A DNA stretch of 64,000 nt from Peteryoungia desertarenae (GCF_005860795.2 NZ_CP058350.1:284001-348000); one strand, 5' to 3'; counted from the first letter of the stretch, positions 1-9,033 are shown. The notes: generated by a model from the sequence alone, not told the origin. Numbers and translations are program-made.

Positions 1-503
1 CCAATGCCGCGAACACGCTCGATGCCCAGGCGGCCTATGAGAGCGCATTCTCTCTCTGGGCGCTGACGCAAGGCGGCGGCAATTTCATCATGCATTCCGC
101 CGGCTGGAGCGAAGGCGGTCTGACGGCCTCCTTCGAAAAATTCATCCTCGATGTCGACATGCTGCAGATGGTCGCTGAGTTCCTGACGCCGCTCGACGTC
201 ACCCCGGATGCGCTGGCCCTCGACGCCGTGCGCGAAGTCGGCCCCGGCGGTCATTTCTTCGGCACGGCCCATACGCTTGCCCGCTACGAGACCGCTTTCT
301 ATTCGCCGATCCTCTCCGACTGGCGCAATTTCGAGACCTGGACCGAGGCCGGCCGACCGACCACTTATGACCACGCCAACCGGATCTTCAAGGAAAAGCT
401 GGCGAGTTACGAACGCCCGCCGATCGATCCGACCGTCGAGGAGGAGCTCGACGCCTTCGTGGCAAAACGCAAGGCCGAGGGCGGGGTTGCGACGGATTTC
501 TGA
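1..503 (+). CDS. MttB-family methyltransferase, C-terminal part (cut by window edge)
   Basis: C-terminal 166 residues of a trimethylamine methyltransferase (MttB) family protein; the frame is open from base 3 and the start lies outside the window. The family forms TIM barrels that move a methyl group from a quaternary or tertiary amine to a corrinoid protein. Seen here are the family-typical glycine-rich stretch GGGNFIMHSAGWSEGGL, the GPGGHFFGTAHTL segment and a tail with YDHANRIFKEKL. Most bacterial homologues lack pyrrolysine and act on substrates such as glycine betaine or its relatives; the residue that would tell is not in the window, so the substrate is unknown. It converges on the next gene with only 4 bases between. 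Confidence 0.85.
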   Translation, partial: NAANTLDAQAAYESAFSLWALTQGGGNFIMHSAGWSEGGLTASFEKFILDVDMLQMVAEFLTPLDVTPDALALDAVREVGPGGHFFGTAHTLARYETAFYSPILSDWRNFETWTEAGRPTTYDHANRIFKEKLASYERPPIDPTVEEELDAFVAKRKAEGGVATDF

Positions 504-507
504 TCCG

Positions 508-1185
508 TCACGCCAGCTGCTTGAGATAGGCCTGATAGGTCTGGTGCGGCGCCGGCTCGAAGCGGTCGCCCAGCACCTTCCAGTCCTCGACCCGGTCGAG
601 GCGGAAGTCCCGAAAGCTTTGGCGCATCTCGCACCAGGCGGTCATCACCCAGATGGCGCCAAAGGCAGCAAGCCCCAGCGGCCAGACGACGCGCTGGCTG
701 CGCTCGCCGGGCAGCGAATGATAGGCAATCCAGACCTTGCGGGTGGACGACAGGGTCGAGCGCACGTCGCCGAGACAGTCGGGCACCTCCGGCTGGGCCG
801 ACGAACGGAAGGCGTGTATGGGCGCGGACAGCAAGCGCTCCGCATGCTCGCGCGGCAACATGCCGACCATCTTGTCCTTCGCCTCTCGCGCTGCCTGACC
901 GAGTCTGGGATCGCCGAGCATCTCGACCGCCCGAAGTCCGAAGGCCAATGCTTCCAGCTGCTCGAAGGTGAAGGTCAGCGGCGGCGCGTCGAAGGCCTCG
1001 CGCAGCATATATCCCACGCCGCGTTCACCTTCGATCGGCGCACCGGAGGCGATCAGGTGGTCCATGTCGCGATAGATGGTGCGCGGCGCGACCTCCATCT
1101 TCTCGGCGATTTCCGCCGCCGTCATCGCGCGCCCGGTCGCGCGCATCAGCTGGATGATCCGGAACAGGCGATCGGCGGGACGCAT
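508..1185 (-). CDS. YafY-type HTH/WYL transcriptional regulator
   Basis: 225-residue regulator with an N-terminal DeoR-like winged helix (residues about 5-60, containing TAAEIAEKMEVAPRTIYRDM) and a C-terminal WYL-type ligand-sensing region (about 130-215, containing RKVWIAYHSLPGE and VWPLGLAAFGAIWVMTAWCE). WYL regulators bind nucleic acid or small ligands and often control neighbouring stress or repair genes. I chose the ATG at 1185, which follows an AGAGG ribosome site by six bases, over the TTG at 1200. It diverges from the monooxygenase-like gene at 1270, and the 84-bp gap probably holds the control sites of both. Family assignment is secure; the regulon is an inference. Confidence 0.85.
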   Translation of the reverse strand: MRPADRLFRIIQLMRATGRAMTAAEIAEKMEVAPRTIYRDMDHLIASGAPIEGERGVGYMLREAFDAPPLTFTFEQLEALAFGLRAVEMLGDPRLGQAAREAKDKMVGMLPREHAERLLSAPIHAFRSSAQPEVPDCLGDVRSTLSSTRKVWIAYHSLPGERSQRVVWPLGLAAFGAIWVMTAWCEMRQSFRDFRLDRVEDWKVLGDRFEPAPHQTYQAYLKQLA

Positions 1186-1269
1186 GGAAGGCCTCTGCAA
1201 AGGTTATGGCCAGAAGGTTGTCAGTTGGACTGTGTTAGGTCAAGCCGACATCAACCACAGGAGAGCCAA

Positions 1270-1569
1270 ATGACCACCGATACCGTTCTCGAAATCGCAG
1301 TTTGCACCGTTGCCGACAAGCCGGCAGCCGAACAAGCCCGCCGCGCCGCGATGGACGCCGTGAAAACCTATCCCGGTTTCGTCTCATGGCGGGCCCTGAC
1401 ATCAGTCGAACAGGGCGACATGATCGCCGACCTGGTCGAATGGACCGATAAAGACAGCGCGGATGCAGCCGCCACCAAGGTTCAAGCCGACCCGGCCTTC
1501 GCCCCCTATATGGCGGCGATCACGGGTGTTACCCTGATGCAGCATTTCGAAACACAAGGGACCATTTGA
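1270..1569 (+). CDS. small antibiotic-biosynthesis-monooxygenase-like (ABM fold) protein
   Basis: 99-residue protein resembling the ABM/dimeric alpha-beta barrel fold: a beta strand VLEIAVCTVA, a helix rich in Ala/Arg, then YPGFVSWRALTS, the block in which ABM proteins place a strand after the first helix. Such proteins are cofactor-free monooxygenases or simple stress proteins. The ATG at 1270 sits behind an AGGAG ribosome site; a longer open frame running back to 208 is antisense to the regulator gene and not coding. It diverges from the YafY regulator, a common pairing in which the regulator controls the small oxygenase. The next gene starts 7 bases after its stop, so the two are probably co-transcribed. 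Exact reaction unknown. Confidence 0.7.
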   Translation: MTTDTVLEIAVCTVADKPAAEQARRAAMDAVKTYPGFVSWRALTSVEQGDMIADLVEWTDKDSADAAATKVQADPAFAPYMAAITGVTLMQHFETQGTI

Positions 1570-1576
1570 TCCGCCA

Positions 1577-2692
1577 ATGGCCGAGCCTTTGAAACATCTG
1601 ATCGGCCCTCAGACGGCCCGCGACACGACACATGCCGTGGCGCGGGCCTGGCGACCCTTCAATCGCGACCGCTTTCTCGCCGAGGTGCTTGCAGAGATAG
1701 AGGCACTCGAACTCATGCAGCGGGGCCAGTGCATCGCCGACGCGCTGAGCCGCCATCTGCCCCAGGATTTCACGCAGGCGACCAGGATCCTGCAGGACTG
1801 CCTGCCGAAACCGGAGCATCCGGGCCTCAGCGGCTGGGCGCTCCTCTCCTTCAACCAATACATTGCCGCCCATGGACGCGGTCATCTGGAGGTTTCCCTG
1901 AACCTCCTGAAGTCCCTCACCCCACACTTCACCGGCGAATTCGGCATCCGCCCCTTCATATCAGATGAACAGGACAAGGCGCTTGCGATCATCTCCGGCT
2001 GGATCGACGACCCGAACCACCATGTCCGGCGCCTCGCCTCGGAAGGCACCCGCCCGCGCCTGCCCTGGGCCATGCGCCTGCCGGCCCTGGTCAAGGATCC
2101 CGCGCTCGTCCTGCCGATCCTCGAAGCCCTGATCGACGACGCCGAGGATTATGTCCGCCGCTCGGTGGCCAACAGCCTGAACGACATCGCCAAGGACCAT
2201 CCCAATCTGGTCGCGGATTTCGTCGAGCGGCATCGGAAGGGCGCGTCAAAGGACAGGCTCTGGCTTCTCAAACACGCGTCCCGCACGCTGGTGAAGAAGG
2301 GCCACACCAAGGCGCTCGCCAATTTCGGCTATGAACCGCTGAAGGATATCACCAGCCGTCTCGACCTGAAGACGACCCACCTGGTCTTTCCCGGTGAATT
2401 GCTTTTCGACCTGCATCTTGCGAACCTGGGCAGGGCGGATGTCACCGCACTGGTCGACTACGCGATCCACCACCGCAAGAAGGATGGCTCGCTGTCGCCG
2501 AAGGTCTTCAAGGGGACGTCGCTGATCGTCAGGGCTGGAGAGACGGTCTGCATCGCACGCCGCCACAGCTTCCGCCCGATCACCACAAGGGTCTATCACA
2601 CGGGCCAGCACCGGATCGAGATCATGGTCAACGGCATCGCGGTTGCCAGCGCGGCCTTTGACCTTCAATTGCCGTCGACCGCAAACCATTGA
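1577..2692 (+). CDS. DNA alkylation repair protein (AlkC/AlkD-like HEAT repeats)
   Basis: 371-residue protein that looks like the HEAT-repeat alkylpurine DNA glycosylases (AlkC/AlkD superfamily), which remove N3- and N7-alkylated bases without flipping them. Residues about 25-230 are helical with repeated motifs typical of HEAT units, for example IISGWIDDPNHHVRRLASEG and ALIDDAEDYVRRSVANSLND; the bulky WIDDPNHHVRR and RLPWAM segments are characteristic of the AlkC branch. The C-terminal 100 residues form a beta-rich domain (VFKGTSLIVRAGETV...RIEIMVNG) that resembles the immunoglobulin-like tail of some AlkC proteins. It lies 7 bases after the ABM-like gene. Assignment rests on recalled family features, not on an alignment. 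Confidence 0.75.
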   Translation: MAEPLKHLIGPQTARDTTHAVARAWRPFNRDRFLAEVLAEIEALELMQRGQCIADALSRHLPQDFTQATRILQDCLPKPEHPGLSGWALLSFNQYIAAHGRGHLEVSLNLLKSLTPHFTGEFGIRPFISDEQDKALAIISGWIDDPNHHVRRLASEGTRPRLPWAMRLPALVKDPALVLPILEALIDDAEDYVRRSVANSLNDIAKDHPNLVADFVERHRKGASKDRLWLLKHASRTLVKKGHTKALANFGYEPLKDITSRLDLKTTHLVFPGELLFDLHLANLGRADVTALVDYAIHHRKKDGSLSPKVFKGTSLIVRAGETVCIARRHSFRPITTRVYHTGQHRIEIMVNGIAVASAAFDLQLPSTANH

Positions 2693-2714
2693 CCCGGAAC
2701 CGCGCAGGCGGCGA

Positions 2715-3098
2715 TCAGGACAGTTTCAGCCGTGCCGGGATCTCGGCCCCGGAGCGTTCCCGGTTTTCCATGATTTCAGGATAATGGGTCACCACCCATT
2801 GCTCCATGGCGCGTGCAAGCTCCGACAGCGATGCGCCGAGCTCTGTCAGGCGATATTCAACCCGGGGCGGCACTTCCGGATAGCTGATCCGCTCGATTAG
2901 CCCGTCACGCTCCATGTCGCGGAGGGTCTGGGTCAGCATCTTCTGCGAGATGCCATTGATCGCGCGCATCAGGACGCCGGTCCGGACGGCCCCCTGCTGG
3001 AGACAGCAGAGAATGAGGATCGCCCACTTGCCGCCGATCAGGTCGAGCACGTCGCGGGAGGGGCAATCCATGTTGTAGGGGTCAGCTGGATGAAACAT
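2715..3098 (-). CDS. HxlR-family transcriptional regulator
   Basis: 127-residue winged-helix regulator of the HxlR family. The characteristic start is present: a cysteine just before the first helix (MDCPSRDVLDLIGGKWAILI), followed by the recognition block ISQKMLTQTLRDMERDGLIER and the wing VPPRVEYRLTELG. HxlR proteins are small dimeric sensors of aldehydes, quinones or oxidants, often through that cysteine. The TTG at 3104 opens the frame, but the ATG at 3098 is the likelier start. It diverges from the YdhR-like gene at 3195 across a gap of about 95 bp, so it probably controls that gene and itself. Confidence 0.88.
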   Translation of the reverse strand: MFHPADPYNMDCPSRDVLDLIGGKWAILILCCLQQGAVRTGVLMRAINGISQKMLTQTLRDMERDGLIERISYPEVPPRVEYRLTELGASLSELARAMEQWVVTHYPEIMENRERSGAEIPARLKLS

Positions 3099-3194
3099 TT
3101 TCAATTATTACCAAAAGGTGCGTACTTTTCTAATGGTGATAATAGCGCATATAAGAGCCGTATCCAAGGCCCACCAACACAAGGAGACTAAAAA

Positions 3195-3515
3195 ATGTCA
3201 AATCCATCGCGCGTTTACCTCTATGCCGAATTCCAGGTATCGGCTCCGTTTACCGAAGCCGTTTGGGGCGAAGCCAATCCTGCAATGCACACCGTGAAGG
3301 GTCTGCGCAGCAAGACCTGGCTGAGCGGCATCCACACCCATTCGGTCGGCGGCTTTTATGAATTTGATTCCATCGAAAATGCACGCGCCTATGCCGAGGG
3401 CATGCTGTCGGACTTCGCCAAAGCCGCCGATGCCAGCCTCACGGTCCGCCTCTTCGACGGCGATGTTGTTGCCGAAGCCAGCAAGGGCATGAACTCACCT
3501 TATTACACGGCCTGA
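3195..3515 (+). CDS. YdhR-like small monooxygenase-family protein
   Basis: 106-residue protein of the YdhR/ABM-like dimeric barrel type: SRVYLYAEFQVSAPF strand, MHTVKGLRSKTWLSG, and VGGFYEFDSIENARAYAEGML, which matches the GxYxFxsxexAxaY pattern of YdhR-type proteins. These are thought to be cofactor-free oxygenases or detoxification proteins for aromatic or quinone compounds. A strong AGGAG ribosome site (about 3181) precedes the ATG. It stands alone and diverges from the HxlR regulator, the usual arrangement for an inducible detoxification gene. The substrate cannot be read from sequence. Confidence 0.75.
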   Translation: MSNPSRVYLYAEFQVSAPFTEAVWGEANPAMHTVKGLRSKTWLSGIHTHSVGGFYEFDSIENARAYAEGMLSDFAKAADASLTVRLFDGDVVAEASKGMNSPYYTA

Positions 3516-3909
3516 TTCGCATAGCCGAAGAGCGCACAAATCTGACGATCGGGAGCTGTCGCATCGCCTCGACGGGCTGCGGCAGCTCTTGCCCCTGGCA
3601 GGTTTCATCGCCAGCAAGGCCTGCAGCATTTCGCTGCAACGCAAACATTACCTTGACTTCTGCAAGAATAAGGTCCATTTGCACCTCAGCTTTCACCTTC
3701 CGGCCGCCGCGTGAGCGTGCCCAGCGACATCTGAGACGCGAAGAAGGCAAGGCGCAAATAGAATGCGGCGACAACATCGCCGATGCGCTGGAAAGTCTTT
3801 CCAACTTACAAGTTCCCAGATCACGCGGGGTTCTTGACGCCAATGCCAACCGGTTCGCAAATCTGCGATCCGGGCAAATGGTTTTCGGCGCCCCCGAAAG
3901 GCAAATGCT
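3516..3909. other. 394-bp gap between the YdhR-like gene and rhlE
   Basis: No convincing gene. A GC-rich hairpin at 3553-3588 (arms GAGCTGTCGCA and TGCGGCAGCTC) follows the YdhR-like gene and could end its transcript, though it has no long T run. The remainder is a likely promoter and leader for the helicase; DEAD-box helicase genes often have long regulated leaders, but no known element is recognisable here. Confidence 0.4.
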
Positions 3910-5301
3910 TTGACCACTTTCGACGACCTTGGACTGTCCAAGAAAATCGTGAAGACTCTCGGCCATCTCGGCTTTGAAACCCCTACCCCTATCCAGGCCC
4001 AGGCGATCCCGATCGTCATGGAAGGCCGCGACCTGATCGGCCTCGCCCAGACCGGCACCGGCAAGACCGCTGCCTTTGGCCTGCCGATCATCGAAGCGCT
4101 GATGGCGAGCGAAGCCCGCCCGCAGTCCCGCTCGACCCGTGTCCTGATCCTCGCCCCGACCCGCGAACTGGTCAACCAGATCGGCGACAACCTGCGCGCC
4201 TTCAACCAGAAGCTCCCGCTCAAGATCATCCAGGTCGTCGGTGGCGCCTCGATCGGCAAGCAGCAGATGCAGTTGCTCTCCGGCGCTGACATCCTCGTTG
4301 CCACTCCCGGGCGCCTGCTCGACCTGATCGAGCGCAATGCCGTGACGCTGCGCCAGGTCAGCCACCTTGTCCTCGACGAAGCCGACCAGATGCTCGACCT
4401 CGGCTTTATCCATGATCTGCGCAAAATCTCGAAGATGGTGCCGCCGAAGCGCCAGACCCTGCTCTTCTCGGCAACCATGCCGTCGTCGATCGCCGATCTC
4501 GCCGCTCAGTTCCTGACAAACCCGGCCAAGGTGGAAGTCACCCCGCCCGGCAAGGCAGCCGACAAGATCGAACAGCACGTGCACTTCCTGGCTGGCCAGA
4601 ATGCCAAGACGGAACTGTTGAAGAAGATCCTCAACGACAACCCGGATGGTCGCTCCATCGTCTTCCTGCGCACCAAGCATGGCGCAGAGAAGCTGATGAA
4701 GCACCTCGACATCACCGGTTACTCGGTCGCCTCGATCCATGGCAACAAGAGCCAGGGCCAGCGCGAGCGCGCCTTGAAGGGGTTCCGTGACGGCCAGATC
4801 AAGACCCTGATCGCCACGGACGTTGCCGCACGCGGCATCGACATCCCGGCCGTCAGCCACGTCTTCAACTACGATCTGCCGGAAGTGCCGGATGCCTACG
4901 TGCATCGTATCGGTCGCACCGCCCGCGCCGGTCGTGACGGTATCGCGATCGCCTTCTGTGGCCCGGACGAAGGCCGCCTGCTGCGCGACATCGAAAAGCT
5001 CATGGGTATCGAGATCCCGGTCGCCTCGGGCGAACCGCCGGCAAACCTGCAGCGTCCCGTCCGTCCGCAGCGCCGAGGCGGTGCTGGTGGGGGCGGCAAC
5101 AACCGCAACCATCAGGGTGGCAAGGGGCGTGGAAAGTCTGAAGGCGAAAGCCGCACCGGCGCGAAAGCCGATGGCCGTCCTTCGGGCAAGCCTGGCCACC
5201 GCAAGGGCGGAAACCGTCCGGCTGGCGGTTTTGGACATGGATCTGGTCAGTCGCGTCCTCAACGCTCCGGCACCGCCGGCGGTCGTCGCCGCGAAGCCTG
5301 A
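3910..5301 (+). CDS. rhlE: DEAD-box ATP-dependent RNA helicase, RhlE type
   Basis: 463-residue DEAD-box helicase that unwinds structured RNA in ribosome assembly, mRNA decay or cold adaptation. All motifs are visible in order: Q motif (FDDLGLSKKI...TPIQAQAIP), Walker A AQTGTGKT, PTRELVNQ, TPGRLLDL, DEAD inside VLDEADQML, SAT in FSATMP, and the second-domain motifs IHGNKSQGQRERAL, ATDVAARGIDIP and HRIGRTARAG. The last 80 residues are basic and Gly/Arg-rich, typical of RNA-binding RhlE tails. The start is TTG at 3910 behind GAAAGG; the ATG at 3905 is in another frame. A 622-codon open frame on the opposite strand is a shadow of this gene. Confidence 0.95.
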   Translation: MTTFDDLGLSKKIVKTLGHLGFETPTPIQAQAIPIVMEGRDLIGLAQTGTGKTAAFGLPIIEALMASEARPQSRSTRVLILAPTRELVNQIGDNLRAFNQKLPLKIIQVVGGASIGKQQMQLLSGADILVATPGRLLDLIERNAVTLRQVSHLVLDEADQMLDLGFIHDLRKISKMVPPKRQTLLFSATMPSSIADLAAQFLTNPAKVEVTPPGKAADKIEQHVHFLAGQNAKTELLKKILNDNPDGRSIVFLRTKHGAEKLMKHLDITGYSVASIHGNKSQGQRERALKGFRDGQIKTLIATDVAARGIDIPAVSHVFNYDLPEVPDAYVHRIGRTARAGRDGIAIAFCGPDEGRLLRDIEKLMGIEIPVASGEPPANLQRPVRPQRRGGAGGGGNNRNHQGGKGRGKSEGESRTGAKADGRPSGKPGHRKGGNRPAGGFGHGSGQSRPQRSGTAGGRRREA

Positions 5302-5328
5302 AGACACGTGACAGGCTTTTCAAATCAA

Positions 5329-5363
5329 GATGGCGCGGCACATGCTGCGCCATCTTTATCTTT
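5329..5363 (+). terminator. intrinsic terminator after rhlE
   Basis: Perfect 8-bp stem (GATGGCGC / GCGCCATC) with a 10-base loop, followed by TTTATCTTT, 27 bases after the rhlE stop. Confidence 0.75.
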
Positions 5364-5398
5364 CCAGTCGCACCTGTGTGTCGTCCAGACGAGCGCAC

Positions 5399-6283
5399 TC
5401 ACGCGGCTTTGACCACCTCTTTCCGGTTTGTCAGATAGACGCCGACCACAACAATGACAGTGCCGACGATCATGGGCAGGGTCAGGGTCTCGCCAAACAG
5501 GAACGACGCCTCGATGGCCGCGAGAGGTGGCACGAGATAGGTCATGGATGCGGCCTTGGACACATCGCCACGCCGGATCAGCAGAAGAAGCAATGCTACG
5601 GCCCCCATGGAAATCCCCAGCACCGACCACCCCAGGATCAGGAACAGTGGCAGGCCATAATCAAGCCGCATCTCTTCAAGCGCGAAGGCAGCCGGCAGCG
5701 TAATCGCAAGCGCACCCACATATTGCAGCGTCGCGACCGCGCGAAGATCGCCCTCTCGCAAGAACCGCTTCTGGTAGAGTGTTCCGACAGTGACACAGAC
5801 CATCGCCAGCACATTGACGGCAATTGGGCCAGCCGGGATAGCGCTGGCATCTAGCGTCAGCACATTCGGCAGAACGGCAATTGCGATACCGCAAAATCCG
5901 AGGATGAGGCCAAGACGCTGCAGGCGTGTGAGCATCTCGCCGATCAGCAAACCTGCCGCAACAGCCGTCATGAGGGGCTGGAGCCCTGCAATGATGCCCG
6001 ACAGGGCCGCAGGGACACCATGACCGATCGCCCACCACACCATGCCGAGATAAAGCCCATGCAGAAAGATGCCAGATACCATGGCATGACCAGTGGCCTG
6101 GCGCGACCGTGGCCATCGAACACCCGAGAACCGGCAAACAGCGTAAAACAGGATTGCAGCGACGGCATAACGCAAGGCGAGGAATGTCAACGGGTCGGCG
6201 TAGAAGCTGGCATATTTTGCGACGACCCAGCCGGTTGACCACAACAATACGAAGATAACCGGCGCTAGACGTTGCAGGACCAT
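5399..6283 (-). CDS. EamA/DMT-family exporter
   Basis: 294-residue inner-membrane transporter of the drug/metabolite family. Ten hydrophobic segments can be counted in two five-helix EamA halves: the first begins PVIFVLLWSTGWVVAKYA and contains LTFLALRYAVAAILF; the second contains AGPIAVNVLAMVCVTVGTLYQK and ends IVGTVIVVVGVYLTNRKE. The conserved EamA features (polar residue after the first helix, GE in LLIGEMLT and LFGETLT) are in place. Members export amino acids, metabolites or toxic compounds; the substrate here is unknown. Start chosen at the ATG at 6283 rather than the GTG at 6331, since the extra residues are hydrophilic and poorly conserved in type. No operon partner. Confidence 0.85.
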   Translation of the reverse strand: MVLQRLAPVIFVLLWSTGWVVAKYASFYADPLTFLALRYAVAAILFYAVCRFSGVRWPRSRQATGHAMVSGIFLHGLYLGMVWWAIGHGVPAALSGIIAGLQPLMTAVAAGLLIGEMLTRLQRLGLILGFCGIAIAVLPNVLTLDASAIPAGPIAVNVLAMVCVTVGTLYQKRFLREGDLRAVATLQYVGALAITLPAAFALEEMRLDYGLPLFLILGWSVLGISMGAVALLLLLIRRGDVSKAASMTYLVPPLAAIEASFLFGETLTLPMIVGTVIVVVGVYLTNRKEVVKAA

Positions 6284-6674
6284 GAGAGCTTTCTGGTGGG
6301 AAGTTAGAGCGACTTGCCCGTTCCCAGTCACCAGAATGAGTTAGCGAAGCGTGATCCGCAGGTCAAAAGAGTTTTGCTGCAGGCTCCTGTGAAAAAATCG
6401 GATGCGACGGCAGCTGAACCACTCAAAAAATCTCATGGTCAAAAAATGAGCAGATGAAAGGTGTATTTCTGGAGAACGACGCGCTTCGCCTGATGGGCCG
6501 GCCTCAACTCTGAGTGATCAGAAGAACGCGCACGCGATGAAACGCCCAAAAAAAGGTCTTTTGCCGCGTTTTTCATCGATTTTGGAAGGGCAAAAATCTT
6601 GCGGCAGTCCGCCTGTCGCTCCTTGCATTGCTTCTTAGGTTGTATTCAAATGACCGAAAAAGGGGACGGCGCCA
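6284..6674. other. 391-bp divergent gap, DMT exporter / ATP-grasp operon
   Basis: No gene seen. It is visibly more AT-rich than its surroundings between about 6360 and 6620 and must carry the promoters of both diverging units. The ribosome site AGGGGAC at 6661 serves the gene at 6675. I find no convincing operator. Confidence 0.4.
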
Positions 6675-8084
6675 TTGGCATTCGATGAAATGATGACTGC
6701 GGACAACGATCCGCGAGACCCATACAAGAACTACCACGATTGGTATTCCAGCCAGGACCCGGCACGGCTCTTGGCAAAGTCAAGGGACGCGGAAAACATC
6801 TTTCGCAAGACCGGGATCACCTTTGCAGTCTACGGCCATGCCGACAGCTCCGAAAAGCTCATACCCTTCGACATCATCCCGCGCATCATTTCCGGCCGCG
6901 AATGGCGCAAGCTGGCTCAGGGCATCGAACAGCGCGTTCTCGCCCTCAACGCCTTCCTTGACGACATCTATCACAAGCAGGAAATCATCAAGGCCGGACG
7001 CATCCCGCGCGAACTGATCGAGAAGAACGTCGCCTTTCTGCCCGAGATGATCGGCTTCCGCCCGCCGGGCGGCGTCTACACCCATATCGTCGGCACCGAC
7101 ATCGTCCGCACTGGCGAAGACCAGTTCTACGTGCTCGAAGACAATGCCCGCACCCCTTCTGGCGTCTCCTACATGCTGGAGAACCGGGAAACCATGATGC
7201 AGATGTTCCCCGAGCTCTTCCAGCTCAACAAGGTGCAGCGCGTCGAGGACTATCCCTATCTCTTGCGCCAGTCGTTGGCCTCGCTTGCCCCCCCCGGCTG
7301 CAAGGGCAAGCCGCGCGTCGCGGTCCTCACGCCGGGCATCTATAACTCGGCCTATTACGAACACTCCTTCCTCGCCGACATGATGGGCGTGGAGCTGGTC
7401 GAGGGCTCGGACCTGCGCGTCATTGACGGCAAGGTGAAGATGCGCACCACGCGCGGCTATGAGGCGATCGACGTGCTCTACCGCCGCGTCGACGACGACT
7501 TCCTCGATCCCCTGACCTTCCGGCCTGATTCCGCACTCGGTATTCCGGGCATCATGGATGTCTACCGAGCCGGCAACATCACAATTGCCAACGCCCCCGG
7601 CACAGGCATCTCCGACGACAAGGCGATCTACAGCTACATGCCCGAGATTGTCGAATTCTATACCGGCCGCAAGGCAATCCTCGAAAATGTGCCGACCTGG
7701 CGCTGTTCGGAAGCCGACAGTCTGAAATACGTGCTGGAGCATCTCGAAGAGCTCGTGGTGAAAGAAGTCCACGGCTCGGGCGGCTATGGCATGCTGGTCG
7801 GTCCGACGGCTTCCAAGAAGGAGCGCGCCGCCTTTGCCGAGAAGCTCAAGGCCCGGCCCAACAACTATATTGCCCAGCCGACGCTCTCGCTTTCGACGGT
7901 GCCGATCCTCGTCAACAAGGGGATTGCGCCCCGTCACGTCGACCTTCGTCCCTATGTCCTCGTCTCCGACAAGGTGCAGATCATCCCCGGCGGGCTGACC
8001 CGCGTGGCCCTGAAGCAGGGTTCGCTCGTGGTCAATTCCAGCCAGGGCGGCGGCACCAAGGACACCTGGGTACTGGAGGACTGA
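6675..8084 (+). CDS. circularly permuted ATP-grasp type 2 protein
   Basis: 469-residue protein of the circularly permuted ATP-grasp family (DUF404/DUF407 type). Family hallmarks are the opening YHDWYSSQDP-like region, DIIPRIISGREWRKLAQGIEQRVLALNAFLDDIYH, the FRPPGGVYTHIVGTDIVR block, ARTPSGVSYMLENRE, and the C-terminal VVKEVHGSGGYGMLVGP phosphate-binding loop. ATP-grasp enzymes form amide bonds with an acyl-phosphate intermediate, so it probably ligates a peptide or amino acid to a small acceptor. The TTG at 6675 follows AGGGGAC. It is the first gene of a three-gene operon with an alpha-E protein (1-base gap) and a transglutaminase-like protein, a grouping conserved in many proteobacteria but without a settled function. 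Confidence 0.92.
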   Translation: MAFDEMMTADNDPRDPYKNYHDWYSSQDPARLLAKSRDAENIFRKTGITFAVYGHADSSEKLIPFDIIPRIISGREWRKLAQGIEQRVLALNAFLDDIYHKQEIIKAGRIPRELIEKNVAFLPEMIGFRPPGGVYTHIVGTDIVRTGEDQFYVLEDNARTPSGVSYMLENRETMMQMFPELFQLNKVQRVEDYPYLLRQSLASLAPPGCKGKPRVAVLTPGIYNSAYYEHSFLADMMGVELVEGSDLRVIDGKVKMRTTRGYEAIDVLYRRVDDDFLDPLTFRPDSALGIPGIMDVYRAGNITIANAPGTGISDDKAIYSYMPEIVEFYTGRKAILENVPTWRCSEADSLKYVLEHLEELVVKEVHGSGGYGMLVGPTASKKERAAFAEKLKARPNNYIAQPTLSLSTVPILVNKGIAPRHVDLRPYVLVSDKVQIIPGGLTRVALKQGSLVVNSSQGGGTKDTWVLED

Positions 8085-8085
8085 C

Positions 8086-9033
8086 ATGGTCATGCTCGGA
8101 AGAACTGCCAACGGCCTCTACTGGATGTTCCGCTACATCGAGAGAGCCGAAAACATCGCCCGCCTTGTCGATGCCGGTTTGAGAATGTCATTGACCCGCA
8201 CCGGTGCCTCAGATGACGACTGGGATGCCGTGCTGCAGAGTGCCGACGTGCGCAGCCTCTTTGCCGAACGCCAGGCAAAAGTGACAGCCGCTGACGCCAT
8301 CGATTTTCTGCTGCGCGATACCGCCAATCCCTCGAGCGTCATGTCCTGCATCGACGCGGGCCGCAACAATGCACGCATGGTGCGCACGGCGCTGACCCGC
8401 GAGACCTGGGAGGCGACGAATGAATGCTGGATCGAGATCAAGCAGGTTTTGGCACGCAAGCTGAAATCGGCGGATCTCCCGGAGGTAATCGACACGATCA
8501 AACGTCGGGCAGGTCTGATCCGTGGTGCCTTCCATGGCTCCATGCTGCGCAACGAGATCTATAACTTTGCCCGGATCGGTACCTTCATTGAAAGAGCGGA
8601 CAACACCAGTCGAATTCTTGATGTGAAATACTATGTCCTGCTGCCAGCTGTGACCCATGTCGGCTCCTCGCTCGATAACATGCAGTGGGAATCGATACTG
8701 CGTTCCGTATCCGCCCACAGATCCTATCGTTGGGTCTATGACGGCGAGTACAAGCCCGCGAACATTGCAGCCTTCCTCATTCTTGATGGCCAGATGCCTC
8801 GCTCACTCGCATATTGCTATGAAAAGATTGTCAGCAATCTGGCCTACATCGCCGAGGACTATGGCGAACGCATCGCCGCCCATAAAACCGCCGACGACGT
8901 GCGTGCCACTCTTAAATCCACAACGATCGATCAGATCATGGACCAGGGCCTGCACGAATTCCTCGATAACTTCATTGCCCACAACAATCAGTTGGGTCAG
9001 GAGATTACCGAGGGCTACCGCTTCTACAGCTGA
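8086..9033 (+). CDS. alpha-E domain protein
   Basis: 315-residue all-helical protein of the alpha-E (DUF403) family, always found beside the ATP-grasp type 2 gene. The family signature is obvious at the N-terminus (MLGRTANGLYWMFRYIERAENIARL) and again near the middle (FARIGTFIERADNTSRILDVKYY). These proteins have no known catalytic residues and are thought to be partners of the ATP-grasp enzyme. A GGAGG ribosome site overlaps the end of the preceding gene, and the start is 1 base after its stop, showing translational coupling. Confidence 0.92.
   Translation: MVMLGRTANGLYWMFRYIERAENIARLVDAGLRMSLTRTGASDDDWDAVLQSADVRSLFAERQAKVTAADAIDFLLRDTANPSSVMSCIDAGRNNARMVRTALTRETWEATNECWIEIKQVLARKLKSADLPEVIDTIKRRAGLIRGAFHGSMLRNEIYNFARIGTFIERADNTSRILDVKYYVLLPAVTHVGSSLDNMQWESILRSVSAHRSYRWVYDGEYKPANIAAFLILDGQMPRSLAYCYEKIVSNLAYIAEDYGERIAAHKTADDVRATLKSTTIDQIMDQGLHEFLDNFIAHNNQLGQEITEGYRFYS

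Noticed and set aside
208..1269. In-frame upstream extension of the small ABM-like gene
   Set aside because: It crosses the MttB gene end and is antisense to the YafY regulator; the ATG at 1270 has its own ribosome site.
3439..5307. 622-codon minus-strand frame
   Set aside because: Antisense to rhlE, whose motifs are complete; the frame has the biased composition of a shadow in high-GC DNA.
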